Assembly (NCBI GenBank): GCA_964017155.1
Contig: OZ024858.1
Location: 28,349,187-28,413,186, forward strand
Length of the DNA stretch: 64,000 bases
Direction: 5' to 3'
Origin: Oasisia sp. SBJ-2009
Taxonomy: Eukaryota > Annelida > Polychaeta > Sabellida > Siboglinidae
The notes under the pieces were generated by a model. That model saw nothing but the letters and a program-made list of their open reading frames with translations, did not search any database and was not told the DNA's origin. Positions 44,601 to 59,300 of the stretch are shown here, piece by piece. The number at the start of each line of letters is the position of its first letter. Positions within the stretch are counted from its first letter, which is position 1. Made by a program: the position numbers and the translations under genes.

Positions 44601-47600
44601 CGTATATATCAAGCCTAGAGTGTAATTTGCTTATTTTGTAAGGGTGCCCTCTTGTTTTGCCATGCTCATTTTCCATAATAAAGAAGTTGGCAGGAAAAAT
44701 ACTATCCAACCCATTTATTATTTTAAAAACTTCCAATAAATCGGCTCTCACCCTTCTTGTTTCCAAAGTTGTTATTTTTAGTATTCTTAGTCGACTTAGA
44801 ATTAGATAGTCTAAATGCATTAATTCAGGAATAATCCTGCTCATGCTTCGTTGTATAGATTGGAAGAATATGGCCAAACTAACCTTCTGTTCTGACAGTT
44901 ATTTATTCACTCATCATATTATTATATGGTTGTTCAATGCAAATATTTACGAACAAATGCGCGAGTCAATTGAGGTCTTAAGCATCGCCTCATTTACCTA
45001 GCGTAAACATTCTGTAAAAGGCCACATGATTATAAAGGATTAAAGGGCAATACTGTCAACATGGTGGGTACTGGGTAATACATAAAAAACCTACTTTTTA
45101 AAGTTTTTCTCACACAAATGTTGACTAATAAAACTAATAATTATTACACCATGCTAGAGAGAAGTGGGGACATTCATACAGAATAAAACAGATTGAAGGA
45201 ATGGATTGACCTAGTGACCATGCCTATTAGTGCTGTTAGTATTGTTAGCAGCATGAGTTGATAAACGAATGCAGTTAACTAACACAGTTATGCTTAATAA
45301 CACTGTGTATGAACATGGGACATAAGCTGATAAGGAATCCGATAAACACATTATATTTCCCTACTACACTACAGCCTCTTATATAAATCTTGCAAATGCA
45401 TGATTTCTTGTTCGGCTATATTTAATTTTTACAAAATATTGTTCTTGACAGGACTATAATCCTATTAAAATATCTTACCTTGAACTAAAAAAGGCAAATT
45501 GGTGACAAGTTTGAAACTTCAAATACCTTGAAGATTATATTTATACCAAACATAGAAAAAATAAAAAGGTGGTAGAACATTTGGCCTTTGGTGTGATCTT
45601 CAAGTTTAGACAGTTATGCCTTAGGGACTAGCATTCTTACAATAATACTGCAATAATCTGATTTTCTGTAAAAGTCTTGTATTTCTCATGATATATATAT
45701 GCTGTTTAACTAATTTGAAATATAAGTATTCATTGTGGTAGAGTATGATAAAATAATGACAACGAGACAAGAAGAATTTGATGTATTTGCTATTGGAACA
45801 TTTTCTCCACACTAACCCATCTATGCAGTCATCATGAGTCATGTGTCGTTCATCCAGTCTTCAATAATCCTGTTGTTTTGCTAATCTGCAGGTTTCCTCT
45901 ACCCAGCCCAAATCCCTGGGACCCAAAATGTGTGGATAAATGAGAATATTATAGATTGCATTGGTTGTACTAAATTGTGCCAAGCTGGTGATTGATACAA
46001 AAGGTTTGCTGCGTCACTGGTCTGCAAGTCCGTTTCTGTTCGACGTGTAGGTTGATTGCCATTGCTGTGATGTTCGGCATCCACCAAGACATCTTACCGA
46101 AGTGCTCCAACGGCAACCTGCTGAGTATTTACTACATCGGCATGCTTACCCTTCTCACCCTGCACATAGTCACGGATATCGCGATTCTTCGGTTGAGCAT
46201 GCGTGGCACGATCATGGACGCCCGACCGCGTCGACGCATACCGCTCCTTCTCTACATCAAGATTCCGCTCTTTCTGCCCGAGTTCGCGTGGACGACGCTC
46301 GGCACCTACTGGGCCTTTCGTGAGTCAACGTGCGACCTGCACGTCGTGTGGACCGTGAAGGGAGCAGTCATTGCGGGCTGGATTATCATGTTGGTGCTTC
46401 TCATTGGCTTGTGGGGGGTGTTCGATCCACTCGGAAGTCACAGTTCACAGCATGAAGACACGGAGATGGACGCAACGGCCGCCGCCGCACGTTTGTGGGA
46501 GACCAGGTGAGGGCGCCACTGGTCTTGTCATACAGATGTTTATATCAGGTGGTACAGTGGATTCGGTGGTCCGTAATTTAATTCTTAACAGTCTGTAATT
46601 ATTAAAGTCCTGAGTTGGAGCCCGGAAATGTGAATCTATCTTAGTATCTATAGTATCTAATGTTATTTTATTAATTTATTTATTATGTTAGTTACGTATC
46701 TTTTACACTGCAGGACATTGGACTTTAATGTACAATAAATAAATTTATTTATTTATTTATTATAATTATTTAATTAACTTATCTTACCCACAGTGACGTA
46801 ACAAATTCCGGGACAGTGACACATAATGTATATAATTAATTGTATTTATTTAATTGTCATATTTATTTTATTAACATAGTTTTTGCTTTAGCAGACAATG
46901 ACGTTACAAACTGCATGATATGAAAATAACATTTTAGCAATATATTCTTGATTCTGTTCTGAAGCTAGTTTAACATTTTAATGCTTTTACTAACTAGAAA
47001 TTATTTGAACAATACCTACCCGGTATGTGCTGAAAACTCAAGTCTATATTTTGAGCTCCAAATATACTGTTGACGTTTATTCTTTTATTTAATTAATGTA
47101 TCAATAAGTTAACCAATACTAACTAATGTTAATTACTAGTATTACATTAAGTTTGTTCTGTTTGTAGATGCAGTGTCTTATGCTGCTGTGTGAGAGGGGA
47201 CGAAGAGAGCAAAAACGCATTCAACGAAATCGCAAAAATGATATCAAACTTCTTCAAGGTAAATAATCTGTTCAATATCTTGTCCTGTTATGTTTGTCAG
47301 CCAAAATGTAATATATTGGTCAATGCATGTACGAACAGCTTTTAACGCATGCCATCTCTCTGTATCTGTATCTGTATGTTTACTGGCAAAATGTCCTGGG
47401 GACACATCACGCCAGTGCGCATGGTGGGTCATTTGGATTAGTTGTTAAAATGTTGGTTTAAATTTTTTTGAAATGAGTTTAGTGATTTACTTGAGACAGT
47501 GTTTGGGGGCAGAGAATTCCATTCTTTAATTGTGGTTGGGAAGAAGCTGTTTCCAAATATGTTTGCAGAGTGTCTAATTTGCAAGAACTGACTGTCATGT

Positions 47601-50600
47601 TTACGTGAGGGTCTAGTGTTGTGTTGGATATAGTGATCTAGCGGGATATCTATAAGGTTATGTTCCATCTTGTATATAATGCTAAGTCTTTTAATTTTTC
47701 GTCTTGTTTGAAGGGTGTCCCATTGGAGGTCTTTAAGAAGTTGGGTTACTGTTCCTGGCTCTCTAGAATAGTTTTGTGTGCAAAATCTGGCAGCTTGTCT
47801 TTGGATTCTTTCTAAGGTTTTAATATGTTTTAGGCAATGTGGATCCCATGATGCTGACGCATATTCAAGTATTGGTCGGACAAGGGTTGTGTAAGCTATA
47901 GATTTAATGTGGGTTGGGCATTTATTTAGATTTCTCCTTATGACTCCAAGTGTCTGTTGTGCTTTCTTAGCGACTGAGTTGCATTGTGTTGTCCAATTTA
48001 AAGTATTTGATATTTGTACTCCAAGATAACAGTGAGATTGAACAGATTTAAGTTGTTGGCCACAGAAGGTGTAGTGATTTGGTGTCGGTTTTCTTGAAGC
48101 TAATGTCATTGTGAAGCATTTGGTGGGATTGAATTTCATAAGCCAAGTGTTTTGCCATTCCTCGAGTTTGAGTAGATCATTTTGGAGGAGAGAAGTGTCA
48201 TTGTCGGATTTAACTGGTAGATATAGTAGGCAGTCATCTGCAAAAAGGCGAACATTTGAAGTGAGATTATTGGGTAGGTCATTTATGTATAGTAGGAAAA
48301 AGAGGGGCCCCAGTACCGTTCCCTGTGGTACCCCTGAGGTGACTTGGATGGGTGTGGATGCTGATCCATTTATTACAACTTGTTGGGTTCTTTCTGTAAG
48401 GAAGCTTTCTATCCATGATGATATTGGGCCTGTGATGCCATAGTATTTTAGTTTGTGAATTAGTCTTTTATGTGGAACTTTATCGAATGCTTTAGTGAAG
48501 TCTAGAATGGCCATGTCTACAGTTTTCTTTTCATCAAGGGATTTGCTTATGTCATGGATAGTTTGAATTAGTTGAGTTTCTGTTGATCTTTTTGCACGAA
48601 ACCCATGTTGGTGGTCAGTTAGGATGTGATGTTGTTCAAGGTGTTTCATGATGTGGCTATGAATTATGTGTTCAAGAAGTTTAGAAATCACAGGTGTTAA
48701 GGATATTGGTCTGTAGTTTGAAGTTTCTGCCCTGCTTCCTTTCTTGAAAATTGCAGTTATGTTTGCTTCCTTCCAGGCATTGGGGACTTGACCAGAGTCA
48801 ACTGATGATTGGAAAATATCATGTATTATTGGCGTTAGGTGGGAGGCATATCTATTTAGAAACCATGGTGGAATGCCATCTGGTCCTTGCGATTTAGAGG
48901 TGTTAATTTTGGATAGTTGGTCATGTACTCCTTTAAGTGAAATTGTTATTTTGGGTATTTTTCCATGTGGGCTGTCGTTCAGATTTGGTAACTCGGAATG
49001 TCCTTCATGTGTGAAGACACTTAAACTGGTTTCCTAAGGCTTCTGCTTTTTGTTTGTCATCGCTAATTATGTCTCCCGCAATGTTGAGGTCCCCAATACC
49101 CTGGTTATCTTGTCTAAGTTTGGAAATGAAACTCCAGAATGCTTTCGGTTTGTCGGTTATTGCAGTTGTTAGGAATTGATTTATGTAGGACAATCTAGCA
49201 GAACGAAGGTGTTTGTGCATGTCTTTCCTGAGGTTACAGAACTCTTGCCAGTCTTCTGGATTTCTGGATCTTTTTGCTTTCTTATATAATCGTTTCTTTC
49301 TTTTGCACATTTTTTTCAAGTCTTTACTGAACCAGGGAAGGTTGAATCTGGAAGTTGTAAGGCGGCTTGGTACATATTGGTTCATAATGTTGATGATTTT
49401 TGTTGAAACAAGGTTCCATTTGTCATTTACTGTCATGTTTTGGTTTAGAGAGAAGTATTCATGCGTGAAGTCATCGAGAGATTTCTCGATGTTAGGGTGG
49501 TCAGCTTTATTTCTGATGAAAATTTTACGTTTTGGGCGATGTTTGCGCTTGGGTGAGATATTTACATCAATGATAACTGTGCTGTGGTCTGATATGCCGT
49601 CTACTACGTTTAGTTTCTTTATTAACCCAGGTCTGTTTGTGAAGACAAGATCTAGGATATTGTTGGCATTTCCTTGTTTACGTGTGGGTTCATTGACATT
49701 TTGGATTAGTCCATGTTCCTCTACAAGAGAGAGTAGTTTGTTAGCAGCAACTGTACTATATCCACTGTTAGGTGTGACATGATGATTTTCCCAGTTTATA
49801 TTAGGAAGGTTGAAATCGCCAGTAATTATGACATTATGTGTGTTTATCTTGTTTCCTAATTTAGACAGAGATAGATCTAGTTCTTCAATTTGAGTTCCTT
49901 GAGAGTCATGTGGGGTACGATAGAAGGTGCCTATGACTATGGGTTTCATTCCTTTTATTTCAGTTTCTGTCCAAATGCTCTCACTGTTAGTGTTTAAGTT
50001 TGTTAGGTGAGTTGTGATGAGATCAGCTTTGGATATTTGGAATACCCCCCCTCCAGTAGTACTTGTTTCCCTGTCTTTTCTAAAAACATTGAAGTGTTCT
50101 GGGAAAATTTCTCCATTTTTAACTGAGGGATCTAACCATGACTCTGTTGCACTGATTATGTCTGGGTTATGTATGTCGTTTAGTACAGCGATGTCTGCAG
50201 CTTTATTCTTAATGCTTTGGCAGTTTATGAGGATGCACCTGAAGTTTGGTCTCTTCTTCTGTTTATAGGTTTTCTTGTTATTGGTTGTGTTATTACTACT
50301 TGTAGTTGTTTCATTTGAGTTATGATTGTTACCATTGAGGGGGTCAAAAGGGTTAGCGGTCTGGATTTCGTTATCTTCGAAGAAGGAATTTGTGAAGTTG
50401 AAGTTATTACAATCCGGGCAGGCCCAGGAACATGAGGAATGTATTAGTTGTTTGTAATCACTGTCATCTATTGCACAGCATTGTGTATGTATCCATTTTT
50501 GGCAGTGGTCACAATGGATTGCTTTATGGTTATTTAGGACATCCCTGTGGCAAATGCCACAGGGTGCAGAGCAATCTGAACAATGCCATGTGTTAAGGTT

Positions 50601-53600
50601 TCGGTAAGTGCTGTTAAATTCATGTCTCGATATTCCAGCACATTTGATGTGAACTGATTTATTGCAGTCGTTACATGTTAGGATGAGTGAATTGGACTTT
50701 TTATTTTAGAAAAATTAATAAACTTTCTTCGAAACTTATAACAGGTATTGACATTGGTTTAACATACAAACTGTACTTGGGAATTGGAAACTTATATCTA
50801 AATGTCATACTAAGATGACTTGGTGATCAAATATAATTCCCAGACAATAAGTAAGCTGCTTAGAGGTTGACATGTTAAAAACATGTATTTAACATGTTTA
50901 ACGTCAACTCAAGGAATGCTCAGGTGAAACACTGGTTTTGGTTTTAAGTTGGTCATTACTATTTGTTAAATGTTTCCAGAAAAAACATACTACACTGTAT
51001 CATGAATGAGAATAAATATTGCATCTTGGCATCTATAGAAATACATGTTGCAGTGATGTCAGTTCTCACCTGAAACTAATTTCTCAACACCACGGCTGAG
51101 TCAATAAAGAATTATCTTATTTATTTTACACAACCCTGAAATTAACACAACCCTGAAATTAACACAGCCATGTGCTGCCCTCTAGGGAGTGGACCTTGTA
51201 CCAACAGACATCGCTGCTGGTCTGATCCTCGTCCAAGTGGAGCAACGGAAACACTCGCAAACCATACGCATGGTGCCCATCACTTATCTTGACCAGTCCT
51301 CTTCCGGTACGGAGGCTGGCACAACCGCGCAGGGCGCTGGGGATGGAGAGGGACAGGTGAATACAAACGAACAGGACACAGCCTCAGCAGTGCCCTCTTC
51401 TGGTGAACTCAGTCCAACGGCTGTCTACATCCAGGTGGGAAAACCTGTGCCAGGTTCGACAAATGCAAACCTGAGTAGTTTGGGCCGAGTGTATCCGCAG
51501 CCAACCGATTGGATGAACATCCCGGCCGCAGCTCATTACATGAAGTTTGCAGCGGCCAGTTACGGTTGGCCGCTCTTCATGTACTCAAAGCTGTTCACTG
51601 GAGCGTGTCAGCTGTGTACGGAGTGCAGGTATGCGTGAACATTTATGTTGTTTTACTTCACGTTGTAAAAGAAATATATCGGGATGTAAGACAGTTTTTC
51701 TTGAGTACCAGTAACGGATAAACCTCTAGGAGTTGAACTTGCGTTCTGAAATTATCTTGTAATTAAACAAATTTCAACAAGTTAACGTGCCCTATAATAT
51801 TACGTTGCTTAGCTACGTGTCAACTTTCTTTTACACAGTGGTATTTTAACACAAGACAGTACAAAAGACAATATATGTGATCCTCTCGAGGTGTTGTGCA
51901 TTGGGTGACCAGACTAGATGGTCGACTTGGTGAACAATAATTTTGCAAAAAGCATGATTTAATTGAATAATTAATTATATCAAATGCCACAGCTACAGAA
52001 TTGAGGCAAATCCATCTTAGTCAGACAAGTAAATATTGTTTATATTGTATATGTATACACTTTCATAAAATAGTAAAAATTGGTTATTGTTTGCAATTGA
52101 ATGAATGCAACTTGAATACATGCTGTGTTAAAACTAAAAATATATGGCCCACTGTTAAAGCGGGGATCCTAGGTTTTATTTTGTTCACGTAATATAACGT
52201 TATTATGACTACAGCAGGCAACGTTGAAGGTTTACTTCCTGATAATAAGTGATTAGTTACTTTATTAAGCTTGGAACAATGTTTGCAATTGGAAAGATTT
52301 GTCTGCAACACATTCAAATAGTAAACAAAACATCCAATGTCAAAACAAAATTGATTGGCAATAATGTCTAGGTGAGCAGAGTTATACACAATATCCTTTG
52401 GTGTTTAACTTTCCTACATTCTAAACAGCAGACTTCATGTTACAAATTATTGCTTAACCAATTCTGGGCAGAGGGGCTGGTACCCTACCTCAGGGCTTTA
52501 TACAGGATAACATTATTGCCAGTCACACATGTTTTGGTGGACACATGGATGTTAACTGTTAAGCTAGTTTACAAACTTTCAGATGTGCCTGATGATCTGA
52601 AATGGGCTACAAACACACATATGACACCATTTACACTCACTTTCAAGGCATAACTAACAATATCTATGGTTTTGGAAGACCTTTTTGCTCCTTCATTTTC
52701 TTACCGTCCACCACCCATCCACCCATATTTCTACCCGTCCATATTCGTATTTACCCATCTAAATGACGGGTGGACGGGTGTCTACATAAAGCTATGCCCT
52801 CCCTTTAATTACAAGTAAAACATTCATGGTCACAGCCTTTGGTAAAGTCTGTGAGTTGTGGAGGAGGTCATCAACTCATGGTTTTATTTATTTATTTATT
52901 TATTTAATTCTGATTCATTCATCTCTGGCTAGGTGCTGTGCGTGTGTGAAGTCGGCCAGTCACATAGTTGATGACGATTGCTGCGGCTGCAACGTAGCTG
53001 CGATACTGCGGATGACAGACGTACATGAAGAGGACATCATCTATGCCAGCTTCTACAACAGGGTGAGGCAGAATCTACTGTGCTGGAGAAGGGCCAGACA
53101 GGCAGAACCTTTGAGTTTTATTGAGTAATGAAGTACAGTTTTATGTGTACTCTTACACAAGTTAATGTGTCCTTTTCTTGGTGTATTGAAGTATCTGTTT
53201 TACTAGTAAGAAAGTGCACATGTCTATTATTTATATGAATATTTGTTATTGATGTCAATGGCATTATCTAACTGGTTGATTTGTTTAGCATAAATCTTGA
53301 CGATCAACATATATGTGTGTTTGAACATTATTTGTATTGAGCTTTTGGGTATTTTACGCTATGAAATCAGTATAATTATTTACATTTTACTTGCACAATG
53401 ACTTACTTTGTGCTTTTTTAGCACATGAACGGTTAGGTGGAATCCTGGAAGGTATTTGTTGAAGCACATTGTCATTGAACACAATCTGTTCTAATCGTAG
53501 TAAAACAGAACACAAAGGATTGTGGGCCATGTCAGGGCAAGTAATGTTGACCTTGTTGTTTACACCTGTAACTGGGGGGGGGTTCATTATGTCATTTTTT

Positions 53601-55470
53601 TGCGTGGAGACAACAGCAGTATTCATAAAAACAGCCGTTTTTTTGTTTGTTTATTTCAAGCAATAACAAACCAGTGTCAGTTTAACTTTTTATTTAATTA
53701 ATACTGATCCGTTCAGTTTGTTACACTACGACTACCTGCCACGGCTAATCGTTGGAGACAGACAAACGACACTCTGACTAAACCATTGATTATAAATATT
53801 TCTGGAGACAAGGATGGAAAGATGTTATACTTATGGATAGAAATGTGTGTGTCTGTGTTCTGAAACCCACGGTGATGTCTACAGGTGTATGAGATACCTT
53901 TCTTCGTTGCCCTTGACCACCAGCATCAGACGGTTGTAGTGGCCATCAGAGGGACTCTGTCACTGAGGGTAAGTCTAGTGGACAAGTGACACGACTTGTT
54001 TAACATCCTAGTAAGTAACTTTTATTTCACAATACAAGAACAAAACTAAAATGTATATTAAATCGTCAGCGTGTTGTATTGCGTGGATTGGCTAAAGGCC
54101 GTCTTCCGGTGCGCCATCATCATTTAAAATAACATCCTTTGATGAAATGAGATGACATAAAAATAAGGTGAGGACACGTTCAGATGGTCCCAACACAAGA
54201 ATCAAAGTGTTTTTTCCAATTTGTGCTTAAAAGGTTTTATTTATGTAATTGATTTATTCAGTATTTTGCGGTTTGTCTAAATCAAGCTTTGTCTTGCCAG
54301 CAGTGTTTGCATAAGTAATGCATGTGCATTACATTGTTGCCAGCGCGACACAATTTAAGGTCTTTCCAGCCAGCAGTTCTTATTTCTGCAACTATGCTGT
54401 ATGTTTTTATCACAAAGAATAAGCATTTCAGGGCAGCATTTCAACAGTATATACAATAGCGTGTCCAAAAGTTTCACATATGCAGCGGATGACTTGATGG
54501 ACCTCGTTGCTAGGCAACAAGTCATGTGACAGCAAAAAGCACATAGTATGTTTATTTGAGGGGAATGCCAGATCTGGTGCTTAAGGTAACAGGCAACTCG
54601 TTTTACATTTTGCAGGATGCCCTCACAGATCTGACTGCCCACAGCGAGTGCATCGAGCTGGAGGAAGTTGGCGATGGAAGAGCACACAAAGGCATCCTCC
54701 AGGCTGCCCGCTACATCAAGAACACACTCAACAACATGCAGCTGTTGGAGACAGCGTTCCAACGTGGACAGGTGACTGGCCAATCACTGCTGTCTGCTGG
54801 GTCCATACGGGGCCTTGACAGTTTTGAAAAGCCTTGAATTTGATCAGACCAAATTCAAGGCCTTGAAATCCTTGAATTTTACAAAGTAGTCTTGAAAAGT
54901 CTTGACTTTAATTGTGGTCAATAAAATATTGTTTTGACTCAATTGTTGTGATGAATAACAGCCAGAATAGGATAAGCCTATGCACAAAAACAACTTATGT
55001 GCATATTGGGCAATCAGCATTTCATTGTGGTCGGCACCATTGTTTTCTTAGTCGAGTGAAATTTTAATGTTAACTTCATTTACTGCGCTTAAAAGTACAT
55101 ATGTCTTTAAAACAATCTTGAGTTTCTTTTTCAAAAAAGTTTTGAATAGCCTTGAATTTGAAATGTCCAGATGTGAATGGACCCTGTGTGTGTTGTCTGC
55201 AGAATCTACCATAACGGCTGTATGCAGTTGGGCACTTAAAACCAACTAAACATTCTCAGCTGTATAAAACATTGTGTACAAGGCATTGCTGTGTGTACAT
55301 TATTAGGATATCCAGAAGCAAACAGTACCAATACTGAGTACAGTCATTAAGGAAGTTTAGCCTATCATGAAGCATGTTTCCCACATAGGATCAAATTAAT
55401 TTAAATTGTAAGCTGTTCGAAAACAAGTTGGCCAATTGAGAAATAATTATGTAACAATGTAGGATGGCTG

Positions 55471-55522
<52 letters not shown>

Positions 55523-56268
55523 CAAATGCTACGATAGTTGTCTAGTGGATAGACTGTGTACATATACATGTACCATTATTGCAATATGAAAATTATAATA
55601 GGTGCCTCGCAATACAGACTCCTGCTAATGCTACTCTGGTGATTTTGTGTGTTGCAGGGATACCGATTGGTGATCACCGGTCACAGCCTGGGTGCTGGTG
55701 CTGCCACCTTGGTGTCAGTTTTACTCCGGCCCCAGTACCCAAATCTCATATGTTATGCATTTTCTCCTCCGGGGCTTGTCAGGTGAGGAAATGATATTAC
55801 TCTTCTGAAATGTCAACATTAATAACTGTTATGTCACTGGAAGCATGTGAAGTGAAGTTACCCTTATTTCTGTTCCTTGGTTTCACTTTCCTTTTTCGTC
55901 CTCATCTTTGTCCTCACTAATCCTGCAATACTTTCTCTACCAACTATCGCCGCAATGAAGATATGTACATTTTTGCCATATGATTGTTCTCTTTTATGTG
56001 AAATAGTTACATTACTAAACATAATTTAGTAAGTGTGTAATTATGTTAAGGTATCCTTAGCACACTTATGGTAGAAAAGATAAAGTCAGTGTCTTAATGT
56101 ACAAGTTTGACTCTTGTTGATCATACTAAGTGGCTACGCAAGTATGTTGTTACTATTATTTCTGTAGTTTTACTTTCGTTTTCCTTTTTAAAAAAAAAAC
56201 ATTAAATTGTAGAGACCAGTTAAGAAAACACCCTAGTTTGCTCATTATAAACAATTAAAATAAATGCT

Positions 56269-56324
<56 letters not shown>

Positions 56325-59300
56325 TCTAGGTTTATAAGTTAAGTAAGTCTAGGTTTATAACGAGGTAGACTGGCAGTACCTGTGGTACCCTACACAGTGA
56401 CACACTCATGCATGGACTGTGGGTTTCAGTTTGCCATTGTCGCGATACACGGAGAGTTTTGTGTGTTCTGTTGTGGTCGGACAAGACCTTGTTCCTCGCC
56501 TGGGGGTCAGCTCCATGGAACACCTCAAGGTGCAGCTGCTGCAGCTCATCCGTGACTCCAGCAAACCAAAGGTAAACTCAGGTGGTCTGTGGCTAAATCC
56601 AGAGGACCATTTTGCTAATCTTGTTAAGAGTTCTTAAACCCGATTTTGTTCTTTTAAAATATATTTTGATCCTTAACTGTGATGTTGAATATCTGAACTG
56701 TGAACACCATAGCACACCAGTGGGACACTGTTACTTTTGATTACCGATGAATTTTCATTAAGAGTTCCCTGATTGTTTTCCTCGATGCACAGTCCTAAAC
56801 TAACAAAAAACTGACATGTTAAGAAACCACAGAACATTTTTACCCACTCAGATTGAGCAGCAACCCAAGGAAATAATTATTTCCATTCAGCTAAACACAT
56901 TTCCAACTTACTTCCCTCCTGCATCTGATGTGGGCAAGTTCAGACCCATACTCTTCTGGGCACAAGATGGCTACAAAACCAACGAACCACCTCACAAATT
57001 ATACATAGTAATAATAATAACAAAATATGGCAATGCAGAGAATGGCACAACTTTTATTTGGTAGGCCCAGCTTTCTCTTTTCTATCTGATCGCCCCACCC
57101 CGTAAAAGCATGATTCTGTCTTAGTTGCTGACTTCACTAGAAAGATGGCTACATATCATTTCTAGCACTACTCGGATAAGACCATCACATGGTACTGCAA
57201 AGAAAAGCTGGTAGATTATTACTATAAACAGCATCATATCTACTTAGGATTCAATAATTTTTTTTAAGGAAATACGTTTTATAATAAAAGGCAAAAAAAG
57301 CAAAGGCAAGTTCTTATATAGCGCAGTATCCAGTCCTCAGGACCGCTCAAAGTGCTGTACACTTTACTTCCCTGACAGACCTGTTATCTCAGACACCATC
57401 TCGGCTTCTCTGGGAAGCATCCAGCCGCTGCTCGTACACATATCCACCACTGTCTATAACCAGGTACTCATTTATTCAACTGAGTGAACTGGAGCAAAGT
57501 AGAGTGAAAAAACTTGCCCAAGGTTTTACCACTGCAGCCAGGATTCGAACCCGGGTTCTCGTAGTCAAGAGTCCGAAGCTCTACCCCTGAGCCACTGCGC
57601 CCTACAATGAGGTTTATGTTTCTGTAATTAATTTCACTTCTGTCTCAGTACAAGTTGCTGGCAAGTGGGTGCTGGTACGCCCTCTTTGGCATGCCCCGCT
57701 CAGGGGAATCTCAGAGTCTACTGCGGTCCCAGTCCCACAGAAGTTACGACGACATGACGGGAAGTCAAACTCGTCTCGATATGGAGGTGGGAAACTATGA
57801 ACTTTGATGTTTTGTTTGCCAAATAATTATATGTCATTTGTGACCCATCTTAACAAAATGAGTTGGATGCCGGTAAAACAGATTTTCTGTAAATGCCATG
57901 TTTGTGAATAAAATACGAAACCAACAATTTAGACATTTTCATTAGTATTAATTTTATCAGTTTTCACTATTGGTACTGTCTATTTAAGTCTGTTTTATGT
58001 ATTTTGGTGTCACGTTCGAACAGCTATACGAAACGTTCTGTTTGAATTTCATGAAATGGCACGGAAAAACCCGCTAATTGCACACGGTCTTTGCCGCTAA
58101 ATTTGGGGTGTTCCCTTACAAATCGGACATCACGATGAAGCTTGACGTGTCGTCGGTCCATAATACTCCATATATAGGCACATTTATGTTAATAAATGTG
58201 AACTGTGACCCACAGAAAGTGGACTGTATTTTGGATTTGAAATTGGTGGGTCTGGTGCCACGAGATTTGTTTATGTCATAAAATATAATTTCTCCAACAA
58301 TGCTGGTAACTGTTACATGCGTGAACTATGTCATGATCATGTGATATGACATCTCACAGATCAAACATTCATGGTTACTGCTGTCACAGGTTATTCAGTA
58401 ATGAAAGCATGACCTCCATATGGAAAGTGAACTAGAAAGTGTTTGAAATATCAAATGTCGAGAAATTAAAACACTATTGAAAAATAATTTCATGGAAATA
58501 TAAATTGTCGCTTAGAAATTCACAACGCACTCTGTTTGTCGCTAATAAATGACGTAAATAAAATAATCCAGAAGAAAGACCAAATGTGCTTTCTCCCCAG
58601 CTTTTCCATGGCAGAAACCAGAGATAGATTTTCACATTTCTCTGGTCTTTTCAGCAACCTCTGGAGCGACCAGACGTGTCTCTCAGTCACCACTGTGATG
58701 TCATCCCTCTCTACGTTCCCGGACACGTCATGTACATCGAGGAGTCATCTGACACCGGGTCAGTGTCGAGTGTCACCAAATGTCACCAAGTGTCACCAAG
58801 TGTGACACAGTCAAAATGTGATATAGCAAGAAATAACAAGGACAGCTTCATGCTTGTACGAGTGTGAATCAATTCAAAGTAGCACTCAAGATGCATCTGT
58901 TTACAGATTACTATTTTGACACTCTGTGATCACAGTTAATCAGTCGACGATTCATACATTTATTTTAATTAACTTATTATTTTAATTAGTATATAGTTAC
59001 ACTATTTTATTTTTATTTACTACATATTTATACTATTTTACTTATTTATTCATTTTTAATATAGTGTGTAATTGTGTGCCAATTTAAGTTGGTATTTTAA
59101 AGTATCATATTTGTTTTATTAGTATATCCACATTTTATCAAAGTAGTATTGTATTAACTTTTTAATATTATTATTTATATATATATATATATATTATTAT
59201 GTTATTAGTATGTATTTTTAGTATCATTATTTTAGGAATAATCATTGTAAAGCGCCCCAGAACAATTATTTGGATGGGGCGCTATATAAGAAATAAACTA

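Noticed and set aside
49213..49782. 189-codon plus-strand frame
   Set aside because: Antisense shadow of the LINE endonuclease.
54355..54783. 142-codon minus-strand frame
   Set aside because: Antisense to DAGLB exon 7.
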